DNA from: Pleurostoma richardsiae
Taxonomy: Eukaryota > Ascomycota > Sordariomycetes > Calosphaeriales > Pleurostomataceae
Assembly: GCA_030052745.1 (NCBI GenBank)
Contig: JANBVO010000002.1
Span: 1,674,001 to 1,738,000 of the forward strand
Direction: 5' to 3'
DNA: 64,000 nucleotides
The notes under the pieces are model-generated. The model saw only the letters and a list, made by a program, of their open reading frames with translations, had not been told where the DNA came from and did not search any database. Position 1 is the stretch's first letter. Every line of letters starts with the position of its first letter. A program made the position numbers and the translations under genes. Positions 48,096 to 59,367 of this stretch are shown piece after piece.

Positions 48096-48691
48096 ATGCC
48101 CAAGTACAAGAGCAAGAGAGCGCTCTCTGAGGAGGATGACTCTGAGGATCTCAAATCCAGCAAGAAGATCAAGCCCAGTGACTCGGTGCCCGCTTCCAAG
48201 TCCTCCTCATCCAAGTCCTCTGGTGCTGGCGCGGGAAAGGATTCGGAGGGAAACTCGTACTGGGAGGTGGGACGCTCAGCCGGTTCCTGTGATGACTGCC
48301 GTGCCACGCTTACATGTTGTTCTAGCTGTCTTCTAAACGCCGCGTCGGCGTCTCAAAATTCAAAAACGCCCTTCTAGTCAACATTAGAGAGTATTATGAA
48401 GCCGACGGCGAGCTGAAGCCAGGAAAGAAGGTACGAGTATCTGCCTGTCCGATCAGTTCCCTACCACAGTGCAGTAGTTGATGGCTTATGGACCTTTAGG
48501 GCATTTCACTTTCCGTGGATCAGTATCAGAGTCTTCTCAAGGCCATCCCAGCCATCAACGCCGAACTGCGTAAGGCGGGTCACAATGTGGATGATCTCAA
48601 CGCGGACTCCGCCCAGGAGGTCGTCTCCAAGCCGGCCAAGAAAGCCAAAAAGGCGAACATCGAGGCGACCAGTGATGAAGAATCGGACTAA
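48096..48691 (+). CDS. SUB1: Transcriptional coactivator PC4/Sub1
   Basis: Three exons, 48096-48266, 48326-48430 and 48500-48691, encode 155 residues. The N-terminus is a Ser/Lys-rich tail (MPKYKSKRALSEEDDSEDLK; KSSSSKSSG). The PC4 single-strand DNA-binding domain spans about 55-120: SYWELSSKRRVGVSKFKNA, LVNIREYYEADGELKPGKKG, ISLSVDQYQSLLKAIPAI. Both introns fall inside the conserved domain and the joints restore it perfectly, which supports the model. The C-terminus is acidic (ATSDEESD). PC4/Sub1 binds melted promoter DNA and helps RNA polymerase II initiation and elongation. Confidence 0.95.
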
Positions 48692-49830
48692 GGTTGTCCG
48701 TGTATCTCCTATTTCATTCTGCACCTGACACGGCAACGGTTCAGCTAGGTATTGGGCAAAGTACGGAGTCTGGGTTAGGGTACGATATGCACGACACGAT
48801 ATTTCTGTAATAATAGTTGCTAGGACCTGCATCGTCGTCCCTCTTTCTTAGATCAACCTGGCTTATGATGTACTTCCCGAGACGATGTTCCTCTAATCAT
48901 CAAATAACGCCGCCCATTCTCACCGCCGGCCCAGACGTCGCTACCGTGGTACATTTTCACGTGCCCGCAGGAGAAGCAGTGACCAGTCTCCTTTGAGCTG
49001 AGTCCTCTGAGGATTCTTTGCAACTGCCTGCAGGCATTTTAAAAGGAGGAGCGACCCTGGTATGGCTGTGCCTCGCTTCTACGTTGTTCTCGCCTCTCAT
49101 AATCAGGTACTCAGCATCCATAGATATCCCTGTCACTCAACTCCTCTCCTTAGCGTCGTCACGAAAGAGAGCGAGAGTCAGGGTCGCCCCTAAAGATGAA
49201 GCTCGACGCTCAGACCTTGCGTTGTTAGAATTCTTCATCAGAGGCGGCGACGTATCCGCCTTTTGGGTTGTCCTTGCTGCTGGTAACGGAGCTAACTTCA
49301 CAGCCAGGATACGCTAAATGCGAGACTGCGTGACCCTCCCCCCGTATGATATGTCGTCGTGTTGCCGCACTTGGCACCAAGGCATCGGGTCACAAGTCAA
49401 TAAACTCCACCAGCAACCTTGATAACTCAATACAAGCTCGGCCTGAAAGTATATGAGCCTTGGGATGGAGGTATTGAGCTACAACTTTCTGGAGGTACAC
49501 CTCACCATGACGGAACACATCTTTGTCCTATGCCGCCGATCCTCGAGGCCACAACTTCGAGGCCAAAGACCCCCATAAGCTTCTTAGCTTCTACCAGATG
49601 GAACGAAAAGTATGCTTCATAGCTAGTGATACCAAGCAAGGAATATGATGGCCACTAAAGCAGCGATCGAAGCCCTATGCCCCTTATAAGACGGAACCTT
49701 TGCCGGCGAACCGGTTGCAGCGAGCACTTCCCAACTTCACGAATCGTCCAAGACAAGTAGTAATCTGACACCAGTCGTCCATATCATCTTTACTCTACTG
49801 TCACTCGCTTCATCTTGCAATACGGCAACA
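48692..49830. other. Intergenic region
   Basis: This lies between SUB1 and the first secreted-protein gene, both on the plus strand. Frames up to about 100 codons show no domain. A CATCTT(G)CAATACGGCAACA leader precedes the ATG at 49831. Confidence 0.5.
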
Positions 49831-50769
49831 ATGAGACTCCTTCCACTTTTCGTCGCCACCTCCGTCGCGCAAGCACGCGTCCTGTCAAGCTATAGTGGCG
49901 ACGGACAGCAGAGTCGGGAGGCTTTGGATGACGAGGCGAACCCCGGAGAGCTTGCGAACGTCCTGCACTATTTCTCTGGAAACGCAGAGCTGGAGGAGTT
50001 CACATCTGCCGCATGTGGCTCGGCTAAGCGTGCAGAGGCCTTGCCCCTGGGACCCAAGTGCTGCCCCCAGCCCCCTGGTTGGGGTCCTATTCCAACGTGA
50101 GCACCAAACAAGTCTTATATCTAGACCCTCTGGTTAATTCGGAAATCAAGGGACGACACGGCGGATGGGTTCAGGGGTCTTGCAGACCTGCACACAGCTG
50201 CTACCGGTGCTGCCACCCCACCTGGATATACTCTTGTTGCCCAGGATCTTGATGCCTCTGTCGAAGGAATCTCTCTCGAAGGGATTGCCCTCCTTCAGGC
50301 TTATGATACTACGGCATGCGCTGCGATCTGCAGTGCGAATGTCTTCTGCGGCTCTTTCAACATCTGTGAGATTAGGAATTATATAGCCTTTCCATGTGGC
50401 CGCCTCCTAACGCAATAACAGACTTCGAGCGCGATCCTCTCCTCGACCCGAGCATACCCTATGGCTGCCCTGATCCAGACTCGACGACAAATATCAAGTG
50501 CGCCCTCTGGAGTTGTCCGGGCACCACAGGCCAAGCCACCAACGACGGGGAGCTCCGAGGAGACTTTGAAGTAGTTATCCAAGGTAAGTGGAATTGCAGA
50601 CTGGCTATGGTCCTTTGAGAATGAGATGCAATAACTGACGAGAGGAATAGGTTCCAACATCTACAACAAGGTCAGGCCCGCCACCGCTGCTCTCTTTTCT
50701 CGCAACCTGGAGGCGCTGTGCCCTCCAACCGCCGACCAGGAGAGCCAGGAGAAGCCGACTGGCCAGTAA
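49831..50769 (+). CDS. Secreted cysteine-containing protein of unknown function
   Basis: Four exons, 49831-50096, 50151-50365, 50422-50583 and 50651-50769, encode 253 residues. All three introns are short (54-67 bases) and keep frame. Residues 1-16 (MRLLPLFVATSVAQAR) form a signal peptide. The body has paired cysteines: AACGSAKR, GPKCCPQPPGWGP, then TPPGYTLVAQDLDASVEG, a central TTACAAICSANVFCGSFNI and YGCPDPDSTTNIKCALWSC. The TACAAICSANVFCGSFNIY pattern resembles PAN/apple-like cysteine spacing found in many fungal surface proteins, where it could bind protein or carbohydrate. I do not recognise the exact family. No GPI signal is seen at the C-terminus (QEKPTGQ). A candidate effector or wall protein. 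Confidence 0.8.
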
Positions 50770-51431
50770 ATGATGATAGGCAATATGGCCGGGTGATCGC
50801 GAAGGCAAGGGGCCGGGGGGTTGATTCTGTGTCACTCGGCTTTGGGGGTCCAGACAGGTTGTTGAATTAAGCTCTAGCTTCCGAGCCTGCTTGAGAAACG
50901 CTCACGAGGTGTTTAAACTTTTTGCTGAGGCATAGCCTGCTACGAGACTCGCCGAGTTTAGTTCCTCAACCACCATCTGTGCTCTAATAATAACATATTC
51001 AAACACTTAATTTATGTAGCCCTTGGTTTTCACTGAACCTTCTCTCCGGCCGCTTTGTTCACACCACACGAGCTGCACTGTGCCTAGGAACTGGCTTTTC
51101 AGAAGAGGAAACCAATCCCGGCAAATCAAATGTGCCTAGATGCGGATGAGAGTTGACTTGTCCAATGGTACAGTTATGCAGCATGACAATCCTTTGCAAC
51201 ATCTCATCCTTGCTAAACCTAGTTAGCAATGATGTCAAGGCTGTCAAGGACGAAAGTTACGGCCAGGACGCTTTCTTCCCCCTTCGTGGCTAGACATATC
51301 CCACCGTGACTACCCTGATTCTCACTCTGTGGTCCTTGGCAGAAGCTTGAAGACAAGACTTCCGGTCTCCCGCAGGCCCTTCGCTAACAAGACCAAAAGA
51401 ACCTGGCCACTGGCCATACCAGCAGGCGATA
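50770..51431. other. Intergenic region
   Basis: There are 662 bases between two tandem secreted-protein genes. AT-rich sequence near 50985-51015 could serve as poly(A) signal for the upstream gene. No coding region is seen. Confidence 0.55.
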
Positions 51432-52274
51432 ATGAAGCTCCTCATACCAGCCATCATCCACCTGGCTCTCGCCGTCACCATCGCTACAGCGCTGGCGACC
51501 CCCCGGCGCGCACGGGACGTCGATATGGCCGACGTACTCCACAAGTTAAAGGAAGGAAAGGACGGCGTCGGCGTTGGCGGCGGCTACGGAGGCATATACA
51601 CCCCAGCCGAGCCCACAGCCCACGACACGAAGCAGAGACTGCCGGAGAGCAGCCCCAGCAGCACCAGAGAGATCGTCAGCAAGAAGGTGGGCGCGCTGGG
51701 TTGGCTGCAGGCCTACTGCTCGCGGAACCCGCTCTGGCCGTTCGGCAACGTCCTCGGGTGCGTGGGTCCATACGTGGACTTCGACGGCGCGACTGAGGCA
51801 GCCGAGCAGCAGCAGCAGCAGCAGCAGCAGCCGGACAGCGGGTACATGGGGCTGGCAATCCCGTCGGGTGAGTACACCACGGGCTCCCAGACGCCAGCGC
51901 CTCCCACCGAACTGAGGGAGGACGAAGAAGATCAGGAGGGGGCCAGGCAGGCACAGGAACAAGGAGGGTCGGCAGGCAGTGAAGCTGGGGCGTCCGAGCC
52001 TATCCATTCACGCCCTGAGGACGTCGCAGTTGAACAAGGGCCGGGACCAGTTGCAGTCCCCGCTGAGACGGCCGAGAACGGGGTGGAGAGTAAAGACGGC
52101 GGTATGAGCGCTTCTCCCGAAGACGAGGGCCTGCCGACCGAGCGGATCAGTGCCAGAGCTGATATGGGCGAGAAGGGGGCGGTGACCGTGACAATCACAA
52201 CGACAGCGACCAAGGTTCTTGAGACGCGGGAGCCGGGCTCAGAGTATGCATACATTGCAACGACGGGTCGATGA
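51432..52274 (+). CDS. Secreted low-complexity protein with polyQ
   Basis: Intronless frame of 280 residues. Residues 1-22 (MKLLIPAIIHLALAVTIATA) form a clear signal peptide, followed by a dibasic-like PRRARD that could be a processing site. A compact region follows with only two cysteines (LGWLQAYCSRNPLWPFGNVL, then GCVGPYVDFDGA). After it the chain turns low-complexity: eight glutamines encoded by pure CAG (51807-51830), then acidic Glu/Gln/Gly/Ser/Pro-rich sequence to about 250, and a C-terminal TVTITTTATKV stretch. Only the short cysteine-containing core looks folded. No family is recognised; a secreted or wall-associated orphan is likely. The antisense frames over the CAG run are not genes. 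Confidence 0.72.
   Translation: MKLLIPAIIHLALAVTIATALATPRRARDVDMADVLHKLKEGKDGVGVGGGYGGIYTPAEPTAHDTKQRLPESSPSSTREIVSKKVGALGWLQAYCSRNPLWPFGNVLGCVGPYVDFDGATEAAEQQQQQQQQPDSGYMGLAIPSGEYTTGSQTPAPPTELREDEEDQEGARQAQEQGGSAGSEAGASEPIHSRPEDVAVEQGPGPVAVPAETAENGVESKDGGMSASPEDEGLPTERISARADMGEKGAVTVTITTTATKVLETREPGSEYAYIATTGR
51807..51830 (+). repeat. CAG trinucleotide repeat (8 units) encoding polyglutamine
   Basis: Eight uninterrupted CAG codons lie inside the secreted-protein gene. A pure codon tract of this kind mutates by slippage, so length may vary among strains. Confidence 0.95.
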
Positions 52275-52547
52275 TGTCCTTACCAAGTCGTGTAAGGTGC
52301 CGACGTAATGCACGTCCAGACAGATCAGCTACTATGTCAATCGCTCACAAATCAAGTACCTCAAGTCACAACCAAGGGCACAGCGCCGTTGCGACCAAAC
52401 TGCGAGGGAAAGAAAGCTCCCTTTATAGCCCCTTGTATTGACTCTTTTGGGCTCTATCCTATTCAATCCCCGGGGTATATCTCGACGTGTTCATGACCAC
52501 CTCCTCCACCCTTCACTTTTCGCGCAGACAACTGCCTAACCCGCCGT

Positions 52548-54788
52548 TCACTGCGGTCGCACCGCCTTCTCCTGGTCGTTGATAGACGCATCGCTCTCCT
52601 CCTGGATGATCATCCCATCCACAATGTGCGCTCTCGTCCGGGGGCCAGTGTAGTACTTGCGGCCGGCGATGAACCAGTAGGCAAGGGACACGAAGAAGAC
52701 GAAGAAGAGGATGACCACAGCATAGTTCATCTTGATGACTGTCAGCAAACGGTTCACTGAGGAAATGGGAAGAGAGGGACGTGACAGATGGGGCACTCAC
52801 CGTTCCAGCTTCAACGGGCCGAACCGTAGGGAACAAGAAGATGACCGACACGAAGGCGGTCCAGCAGCAGGCCCAGATGTTGACAAAGATGCTGGCCCTG
52901 CCCAAGTGCCAGGGCCCGCGCTCGAAGCGGCCGAAGAAAAGCTTGCATAGGATGGGGATGCAGTAGGACCAGTCGAGGGCGATGGCGCAGAGGTTGAAGA
53001 TAGCTGCGATGGTGATGTAGCTGCCAAGGCCAATCAGGTTGATGAGGATGCAGATGACGGTGTACAGCCACACAGCCAGCACGGGCGTGTCCGTACGCTT
53101 CCAGATCTTGTACCAGATCCGCGAGCCGGGGAGCAGCTCGTCGCGCGCGAAGGCCCAGATCGTGCGAGAGCCAGCCTGCAGGGCAGTGATGCAGACGAAG
53201 TTCATGATAATGAAGGCGGCTACGGTGAAGAAGATGGCTCCGCCCTTGCCCATGACGTTGTAGAAGAGCTGGGAGACCTGCGGGTTGTGGATGTCAGTGT
53301 GCTATAGAGCTGCGGTATGTGTAGCTGTTGGCTCGACTTACAGGCTGCCCGATGGGGCTGCTGAGCATCGACTCCATATGGTTACCCATCGTGAAGCAGA
53401 GCACGATGTTAAAGAGCCACCCGACAACGTACGTAAAGGTCAACGCCGAGGAGATGGCCTTGGGGACGACGCGAGCGGGATCCTTCGCTTCCTCGGCGAT
53501 GTGTGCAGTGGCATCGTAATCGGTCATCGTCCTGCCACACAGTTAGATGGGGTGACCTAGCCACAACACAGCCAAGCGAGGGCTTTGACGTACCAGGCAA
53601 CGCTGAGGAAGCCGAACAGGAAGCTGAAGCCCGGAGGCGACCAACCACTTTGAGGCTCAACGTGGGTAAAGACGTATGAGGCGGAGTTCTTCTCCTTCTG
53701 CATCACCAGCAGCGCAATGCACGCGGACACCAGTACACCGATGTGGAAGACCGCATAAGTCTTGGCAAAGTGATTCAACCACGCCGTGGACATGCTGTTA
53801 ATGCCAGCGTGGAAGATGGAAAGAGCTGCCATGACGCCAATGATATGGCCCTGGCCAGCGTTGTCAGCGCAAGCCGCGGCTGTGACGGGGTTGCTAGCGG
53901 GGCGTGTCGACGTACCTGTGTCGGGAAATATGTGAAGTTAGAGCCGATCGAGACGGCGGCGAGCAGCATCTGCGCAGCACCATATTCCGAGGAGGCGCTT
54001 CCGCAAATTTGACCGATGAGGTTCAACCATCCTGCGAAGAGCTCGTTGTCAGTTCACCCGCAATGCCGGCATACTGGTAGGGTGGTTGGAAGAAGAGGCG
54101 GCTCCGTCTAAGCACGCAATCCGTTCTGCAGGGCCAGCGGAGCGGGACTCCGGGAATTACGGTCGCGTGCTCTATTCCGCACACAATGCAGGGGACGAAG
54201 GGACAGGGCGACGCACCGTCAATCCAAGCAATGACCGGAACCATGTGCTCGGGAGCGAGATACTTGATGGTGAAATACATTGCACCTTTTCACAGCCAGT
54301 TAGATCCCACAAATTTCCAATCTACGCCTGGGGTCCGGCATTGTCACACCTGAAGTGGGATACGCCGAGGCAACCTCAGAGATCGAGAGTGCCAGGCACA
54401 AGGCACCGGCTCCGGCAATCAACCAACACCAGACGGCCGAGGCCGTTCCGCCGGCGTAGAGCGGATACGAGAAGGTCGTCATGACGGTACCAAACAGCCC
54501 GGAGATGCTGAGGGCGAAGCTGAAGCAGGACCACATGGAGAACTCCCGCTTGAATACCTGTCGCGGGGCGAATGCGATTCACATGTCAGAAAACTCTTCA
54601 TGGTGGCACAGGTCTCTCATTGACGACGACGACGACGACGACTGTTGAGAACTCACAGGAGCGTAGCCCATTGCGGCCAATGCCTTGTCGGCCTCATCGG
54701 CGGGGATCTCCTTCTCGGAGAAGCTCTGCCGGAGGTTCTCCGGGGCGGCCGTAGCCTCGATCTTGTCCGATTGACTCGATGTCGCCAT
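52548..54788 (-). CDS. Amino acid/choline/GABA-type permease (APC superfamily)
   Basis: Eight exons (54788-54657, 54557-54350, 54285-54217, 54031-53916, 53850-53594, 53531-53342, 53277-52801, 52730-52548) encode 543 residues with about 12 membrane segments. Motifs fit the fungal amino-acid/choline transporter family: FKREFSMWSCFSFALSISG, SEVASAYPTSGAMYF, IDGWLNLIGQICGSASSEYG, TMTDYDATAHIAEEAKDP (the conserved HxxEE region before TM8) and AFARDELLPGSRIWYKI. The substrate within the group (GABA, choline, polyamines or amino acids) cannot be read from sequence. The exon 8 acceptor is AAG at 52731, chosen because it follows a CTGAC branch site, keeps frame and restores the family's MNYAVV segment; the alternative acceptors at TCAG and ACAG do not keep frame. 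Intron 1 contains a GAC repeat, and a GATA palindrome lies just upstream. Confidence 0.93.
54622..54642. repeat. GAC trinucleotide repeat in permease intron 1
   Basis: Seven GAC units (GTC on the coding strand) lie inside the first intron of the permease gene, 15 bases from the donor side. They are not translated in the spliced model. Confidence 0.9.
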
Positions 54789-56971
54789 GATGTGCGATTA
54801 TCGATAAGCAGGGAGGGAGGCGGGCTGGTCGACTGGGCTGGATCCGCTGGATTCGCTTGGGGATTTAAGGGGGGTTATTCGCAGAAAGAGGAGACGTTCA
54901 TGCGGATTTGAGTGCTCGAACCTGAGCTGAGGAAACAGAGCAGCTGCGGATGGTAGATCAAATACTTGGAAGATGCACGGGAAAGTAACGAAATGCCAGG
55001 AACCGCCAAGCACGGTGGGTACAAGCAGATATTTAAAATGACGCCTATCTCTGTGTACAACACGAAGCCGCAGAGGCGATCCGCGCAGTCTATATGGTAC
55101 GTCACAGGCAGGATAGGCCTGTGTACATGTTCAGCTCGTGAGAGCGCTAGGAAGAGTTAAGTAATACAATCCCGCGCCTTATCCTCTCCCCTTGACCGAC
55201 CACACGGCCTCGCCGCAGAGTCCCTGTCCACGCATTCTGATTCCAAGCAGGGAAGCGTGGAGACTGGAGAGCGTCAGGGTCTGCAGAGAGAGGCAAGGTG
55301 GGCGGGCGATAAGGGGGCCGAACGAATCGGACGGCGGTGGGTCCACGGCGCGCGGGGGCACCGCCGAGGTGGGGCCTTGGAAGAACGGCGATTCAGAACT
55401 TTCCGAGGCTCAGACAAATTCTTTCAGGCGAACCGCAAAGCAGGCCTTTATCGCGCTTTATCTCGCTGGCTCGTGGTTCCGGCACGAGGATAATCCGACA
55501 TCCCTAACCTAACCTCATTTAGGCAGTCACGTACCTGAGACCTGAGACCCTGTCGGAGGTTCACTGGGAGATCGATACTCTCTTTGGCCCTTGATGGAGA
55601 TCTCCTCGTTAGCCAGGCACAGATACTGACAATACGGATTGTAGATAGTTGGCCCGCGAGTGACAACATCGCTGTCTAGGAGTCTTACAGTAAAACCCAC
55701 TTTGGGGATCGACCAGAAGAAGCTCCATCATTGTACGGGTGCCGAGTCGCCGTCTCGAACAAGTACTCTTGGCGGAGGAAAAAATTAGGTATTCAAAAGG
55801 GGGTCGAGCAGCAGCACCGGCAAAAAAAAAATTGTGGAAGAAATCAGCGACCAGTTGCTAACAGGTAATACCCTAGCATTAACATCTGCGTTGTTTGTTG
55901 ATACATTAAACTGTTAGTGCTTTCGTATTTTTATTCAAGCGATGGTCGCTGATTTATTCCGCAGCGTTTCTTGGGCCGAGGCCCACGACTTGGATACCTC
56001 TGAAAGCGTCACCGAGGCGCGTTGTTCTCCCAAAGAGCGGCACCTGCTCTACAAAAGATCATGTTCGTCACCAATGTCATTCATGTTCAGAAAACAGGAG
56101 ACACGGTCGCTTGAAGGAATCAGTAGGAACTGCGCAGGTGAAACCCTCTTTTGCTATGCCGGATAACCCCACCGGCCGGACTCGATCTGGTCCTCACTCC
56201 CTCCCTCATCAGCTCTGAGCGCAGGGAGACCGGGGTTCCGAAGGGGCAGCTGACGGTTCCAAACGTCCTGCCTTCTCCCTTGACCGGAGGACGAGGTTCC
56301 GATTTGGAGCACCGCTGGCTGCAGTCGTGACGCTTGTCGGGTTCAGGCCCCTTTTGTAGGCGATTGAGGGCAGAGGGTTTGATGGAGATGGCACACTAGG
56401 TCTGCCTTACAGGCCGGTACTTGGCCTCTTTGGGAGAGCTTTTTAGCTCCCAACACCTCAACGACCGCGCCGAGCATGGATCGGTCCCAACTGTTGTGCC
56501 CTCCGAAAACCCCAACTCACCGACACACCAGCAGAGACAGTGGGGAGTACCGTAAGTACTGTGTATAAATGCCGTTGGCACGGTAAGCCATTAGTTATGT
56601 CAGCGGGAGGAAGTGAGACTGATCCAATGATATGATTATATTCAAGACACCTCCACTTTAATTAGATAGGACTATTGGTTGGCTGATCCCACTCGTGTAT
56701 GGTGGCTTACTGTGTACGGAGGTACTTGCGCCTGGGGCAGCTCCCTGCTCAGCCAGGAGAAACCTCACCAAGGGGAGATCGGGGTTGCTGTGGTGTACGA
56801 CTTCAACGAGTCCGAGCTTTAATCCCTCTCCAAGGCCTTTCCGCTCTCGCTTCCATCACCGTCACCGCCAGTTCAATCACCATCATATCATCTTCATCTC
56901 CGTCGTGTTTGTCTGCTTGTTCAACCTCGTCCTCGCCCTCATCTGCCACAGCCGTTTAACCAGCGCCTAAA
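54789..56971. other. Divergent 2.2-kb region between permease and acl2
   Basis: No gene of more than about 106 codons and no domain was found on either strand; in particular there is no ATP-citrate lyase subunit 1. Two CTAAC-type units near 55505 and an A-run at 55820 are present. The 150 bases before 56972 are strongly pyrimidine-rich (TCACCATCATATCATCTTCA), typical of the leader of a highly expressed fungal gene. Confidence 0.65.
54798..54807. promoter_or_regulatory. Palindromic double GATA site upstream of the permease
   Basis: TTATCGATAA reads as CGATAA on both strands, giving two overlapping HGATAR motifs ten bases before the permease ATG. Nitrogen-source permeases are common targets of GATA regulators. 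The site is very near the start codon, so it may lie within the leader and be coincidental. Confidence 0.3.
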
Positions 56972-58540
56972 ATGTCTACGAAGCCTATCCACGAAGCCGA
57001 TGGCAAGGCCATCCTGAGCTACCACCTCACCGTAAGCATCTCCGGTGTCAATGGACGTTTGTTCCGATGCGGACAAAACTGACGGTTTCATCAGAGGGCC
57101 AAGCCCATCAAGCCTACTCCCCTTCCTGCGCCATCCCACAACGCGCCGCCCCGTCTGGCGAGCCTGCACTTCCCCGATGACACGAGCCTCGACGCTGTCC
57201 TCGACCAGGCCGAGGCGACCTACCCGTGGCTCCTGGCCCCCGGTGCGAAGTTCGTGGCCAAGCCCGATCAGCTCATCAAGCGGCGTGGCAAGAACGGCCT
57301 GCTGGCTCTGAACAAGACCTGGGCTGAGGCTCGTGAGTGGGTCAAGGCGAAAGCTGGAAAGGTGCAGCGGGTCGAGACCGTAGATGGCGTCCTACGCCAC
57401 TTCCTCGTCGAGCCCTTCGTGCCTCACCCCGACGGCACCGAGTACTACATCAACATCAACTCCACGCGTGATGGTGACTGGATCTTGTTCACCCACGAGG
57501 GTGGTGTAGACGTTGGTGATGTAGACGAGAAGGCCGAGAAGCTCCTGATCCCTGTGGACCTGAGCGAGTACCCCTCTAACGAGGAGATAGCAGCGACATT
57601 GCTGAAGAAGGTAAGTTCGATTGCTTACTAGCCGCTGATCTTCTGTTCGCGCGCTGACCACTCGTAGATTCCCGAGGGTCTCCACAACGTCCTCGTCGAC
57701 TTCATCTCTAGGCTCTACGCCGTCTACGTCGAGTGCCAGTTCGCCTACCTCGAGATCAACCCCCTCGTCGTTATCCCCAATGCCGACCGCACGTCAGCAG
57801 AGGTCCACTTCCTTGATCTGGCTGCAAAGCTCGACCAGACCGCCGAGTCCGAGTGCGGTTCCAAGTGGGCGATTGCCCGCAGCCCCGCAGCCCTCGGCCT
57901 GGCCACCGTCGCCGGTGGCTCGACCAACATTGACGCCGGTCCGCCAATTGTCTTCCCTGCGCCGTTCGGTCGCGACCTCACCCCGGAGGAAATGTACATC
58001 GCCGATCTGGACGCCAAGACCGGTGCCTCCCTCAAGCTTACCATCCTGAACGCCAGCGGCCGGGTGTGGACGCTCATTGCCGGTGGCGGTGCCTCCGTCG
58101 TCTTTGCCGACGCCATCGCCAGCGCGGGCTTTGCAGACGAGCTGGCCAACTACGGCGAGTACTCTGGTGCGCCCACCGAGACGCAGACCTTTCACTACGC
58201 CAAGACGGTGCTGGACCTAATGCTCCGCGCCCCCAAGCGGCCGGAGGGTAAGGTGCTCTTCATCGGCGGTGGTATTGCCAACTTCACCAACGTTGCCACT
58301 ACCTTCAAGGGCGTCATTCGCGCACTTCGCGAGGTCGCGCCCCAGCTCGTCGAGCACAAGGTCCAGATCTGGGTCCGCCGCGCCGGCCCCAACTACCAGG
58401 AGGGTCTGCGCAACATCCGGGCCGCGGGCCAGGAGCTTGGCCTCGACATGCACGTCTACGGCCCAGACATGGCCGTCAGCGGCATCGTCCCTGTTGCTCT
58501 GCAGGGCAAGACCGCCGCTGTGCCGGTGTACAGCGGCTAA
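56972..58540 (+). CDS. acl2: ATP-citrate lyase, subunit 2 (small subunit)
   Basis: Cytosolic enzyme that makes acetyl-CoA and oxaloacetate from citrate, CoA and ATP. Exons 56972-57031, 57095-57610 and 57668-58540 encode 482 residues, the normal size for the fungal split subunit. The N-terminus MSTKPIHEADGKAILSYHL begins an ATP-grasp domain (FVAKPDQLIKRRGKNGLLAL; YLEINPLVV holding the metal-binding Glu-Asn-Pro). The C-terminal citrate-binding domain shows VWTLIAGGGASVVFADAI, GEYSGAPTE and FIGGGIANFTNVATTFKG, the citrate-contacting glycine loops. All three exons join in phase 0. The partner subunit 1 gene, often divergent and adjacent in ascomycetes, is absent from both sides. The leader is pyrimidine-rich. 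Confidence 0.97.
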
Positions 58541-59367
58541 GCGTTCTCGTGAGTGCTTGCGGTGGCTTCGTGGCGGGTGTGGCGTGTTCAGGCGGCCCGG
58601 GACGTCTCCCGAGCTCCTAAGGGCAAGTGCGTAGGCGCTTTTGAGGGCTTTGTTATCCTCAAGTTCAACATTTTAATAGAGTGAAGAGATTACTTGATGA
58701 TGTCTGGGACCCCCACGAGATCTCCTTCCGCATTTGTGTGCTCCGACCCCAGTGACCTTCAGCCCCAAGGTGTACCCTTGCAGGAGCTAGCGACGCCATG
58801 TCCGGACTTGGCCACGTATTAATTGATATCAAACGAAATGACGCGGGATACACGAGATTGCTGAAATCGTGCCATGCACGCCGCTTACTTCTGCTGATAA
58901 CCACAGCTTGTGGAGTCGGCGCACGCCCGCCTGCCGCGCGGCGGGCCGGCCCCCCTGAACTTCCTGTTCCGTCACAGTGTCTCACGATACCGGCCCCTGA
59001 AGTGCATTTCCCCGGCAGGACCGGTTTCTAGATTCTCGATAACAAGTGCCGGGGAGAAAGTGGAGCAGATATGCGGCCGACACATGGTTTCAAGGGTCAG
59101 TATTCAATGCCCAGGACGAACTCTACAGGAGCGGAATAGCGCTGCCGAGTCGCCTTCTCCACCGAGAGATAACGGCGCTGCCGGACAACTTTTCTCGAAA
59201 CAGCAGTGGAACGAGCAGCTCCATTTTCTAGAAGCTGAGGCTATCGAGTGTATCTTCCACCGCCGGATGCATTTCATCTCCAGGCCCTATCTCTTCGCCT
59301 TGCCCTACGTCTGACCCAGGGAAACTCTCCGAGACCCCGAGGGATCTCCCGCTCTTCCAACCCTCCC
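58541..59367. other. Convergent intergenic region
   Basis: This is the shared 3' region of acl2 (+) and the allantoate-type carrier (-). No gene or repeat is seen. Confidence 0.6.

Noticed and set aside
55500-55525. CTAACCTAACCT resembling a telomere-type repeat
   Set aside because: Only two units are present, inside normal gene-bearing DNA; too short to mean anything.
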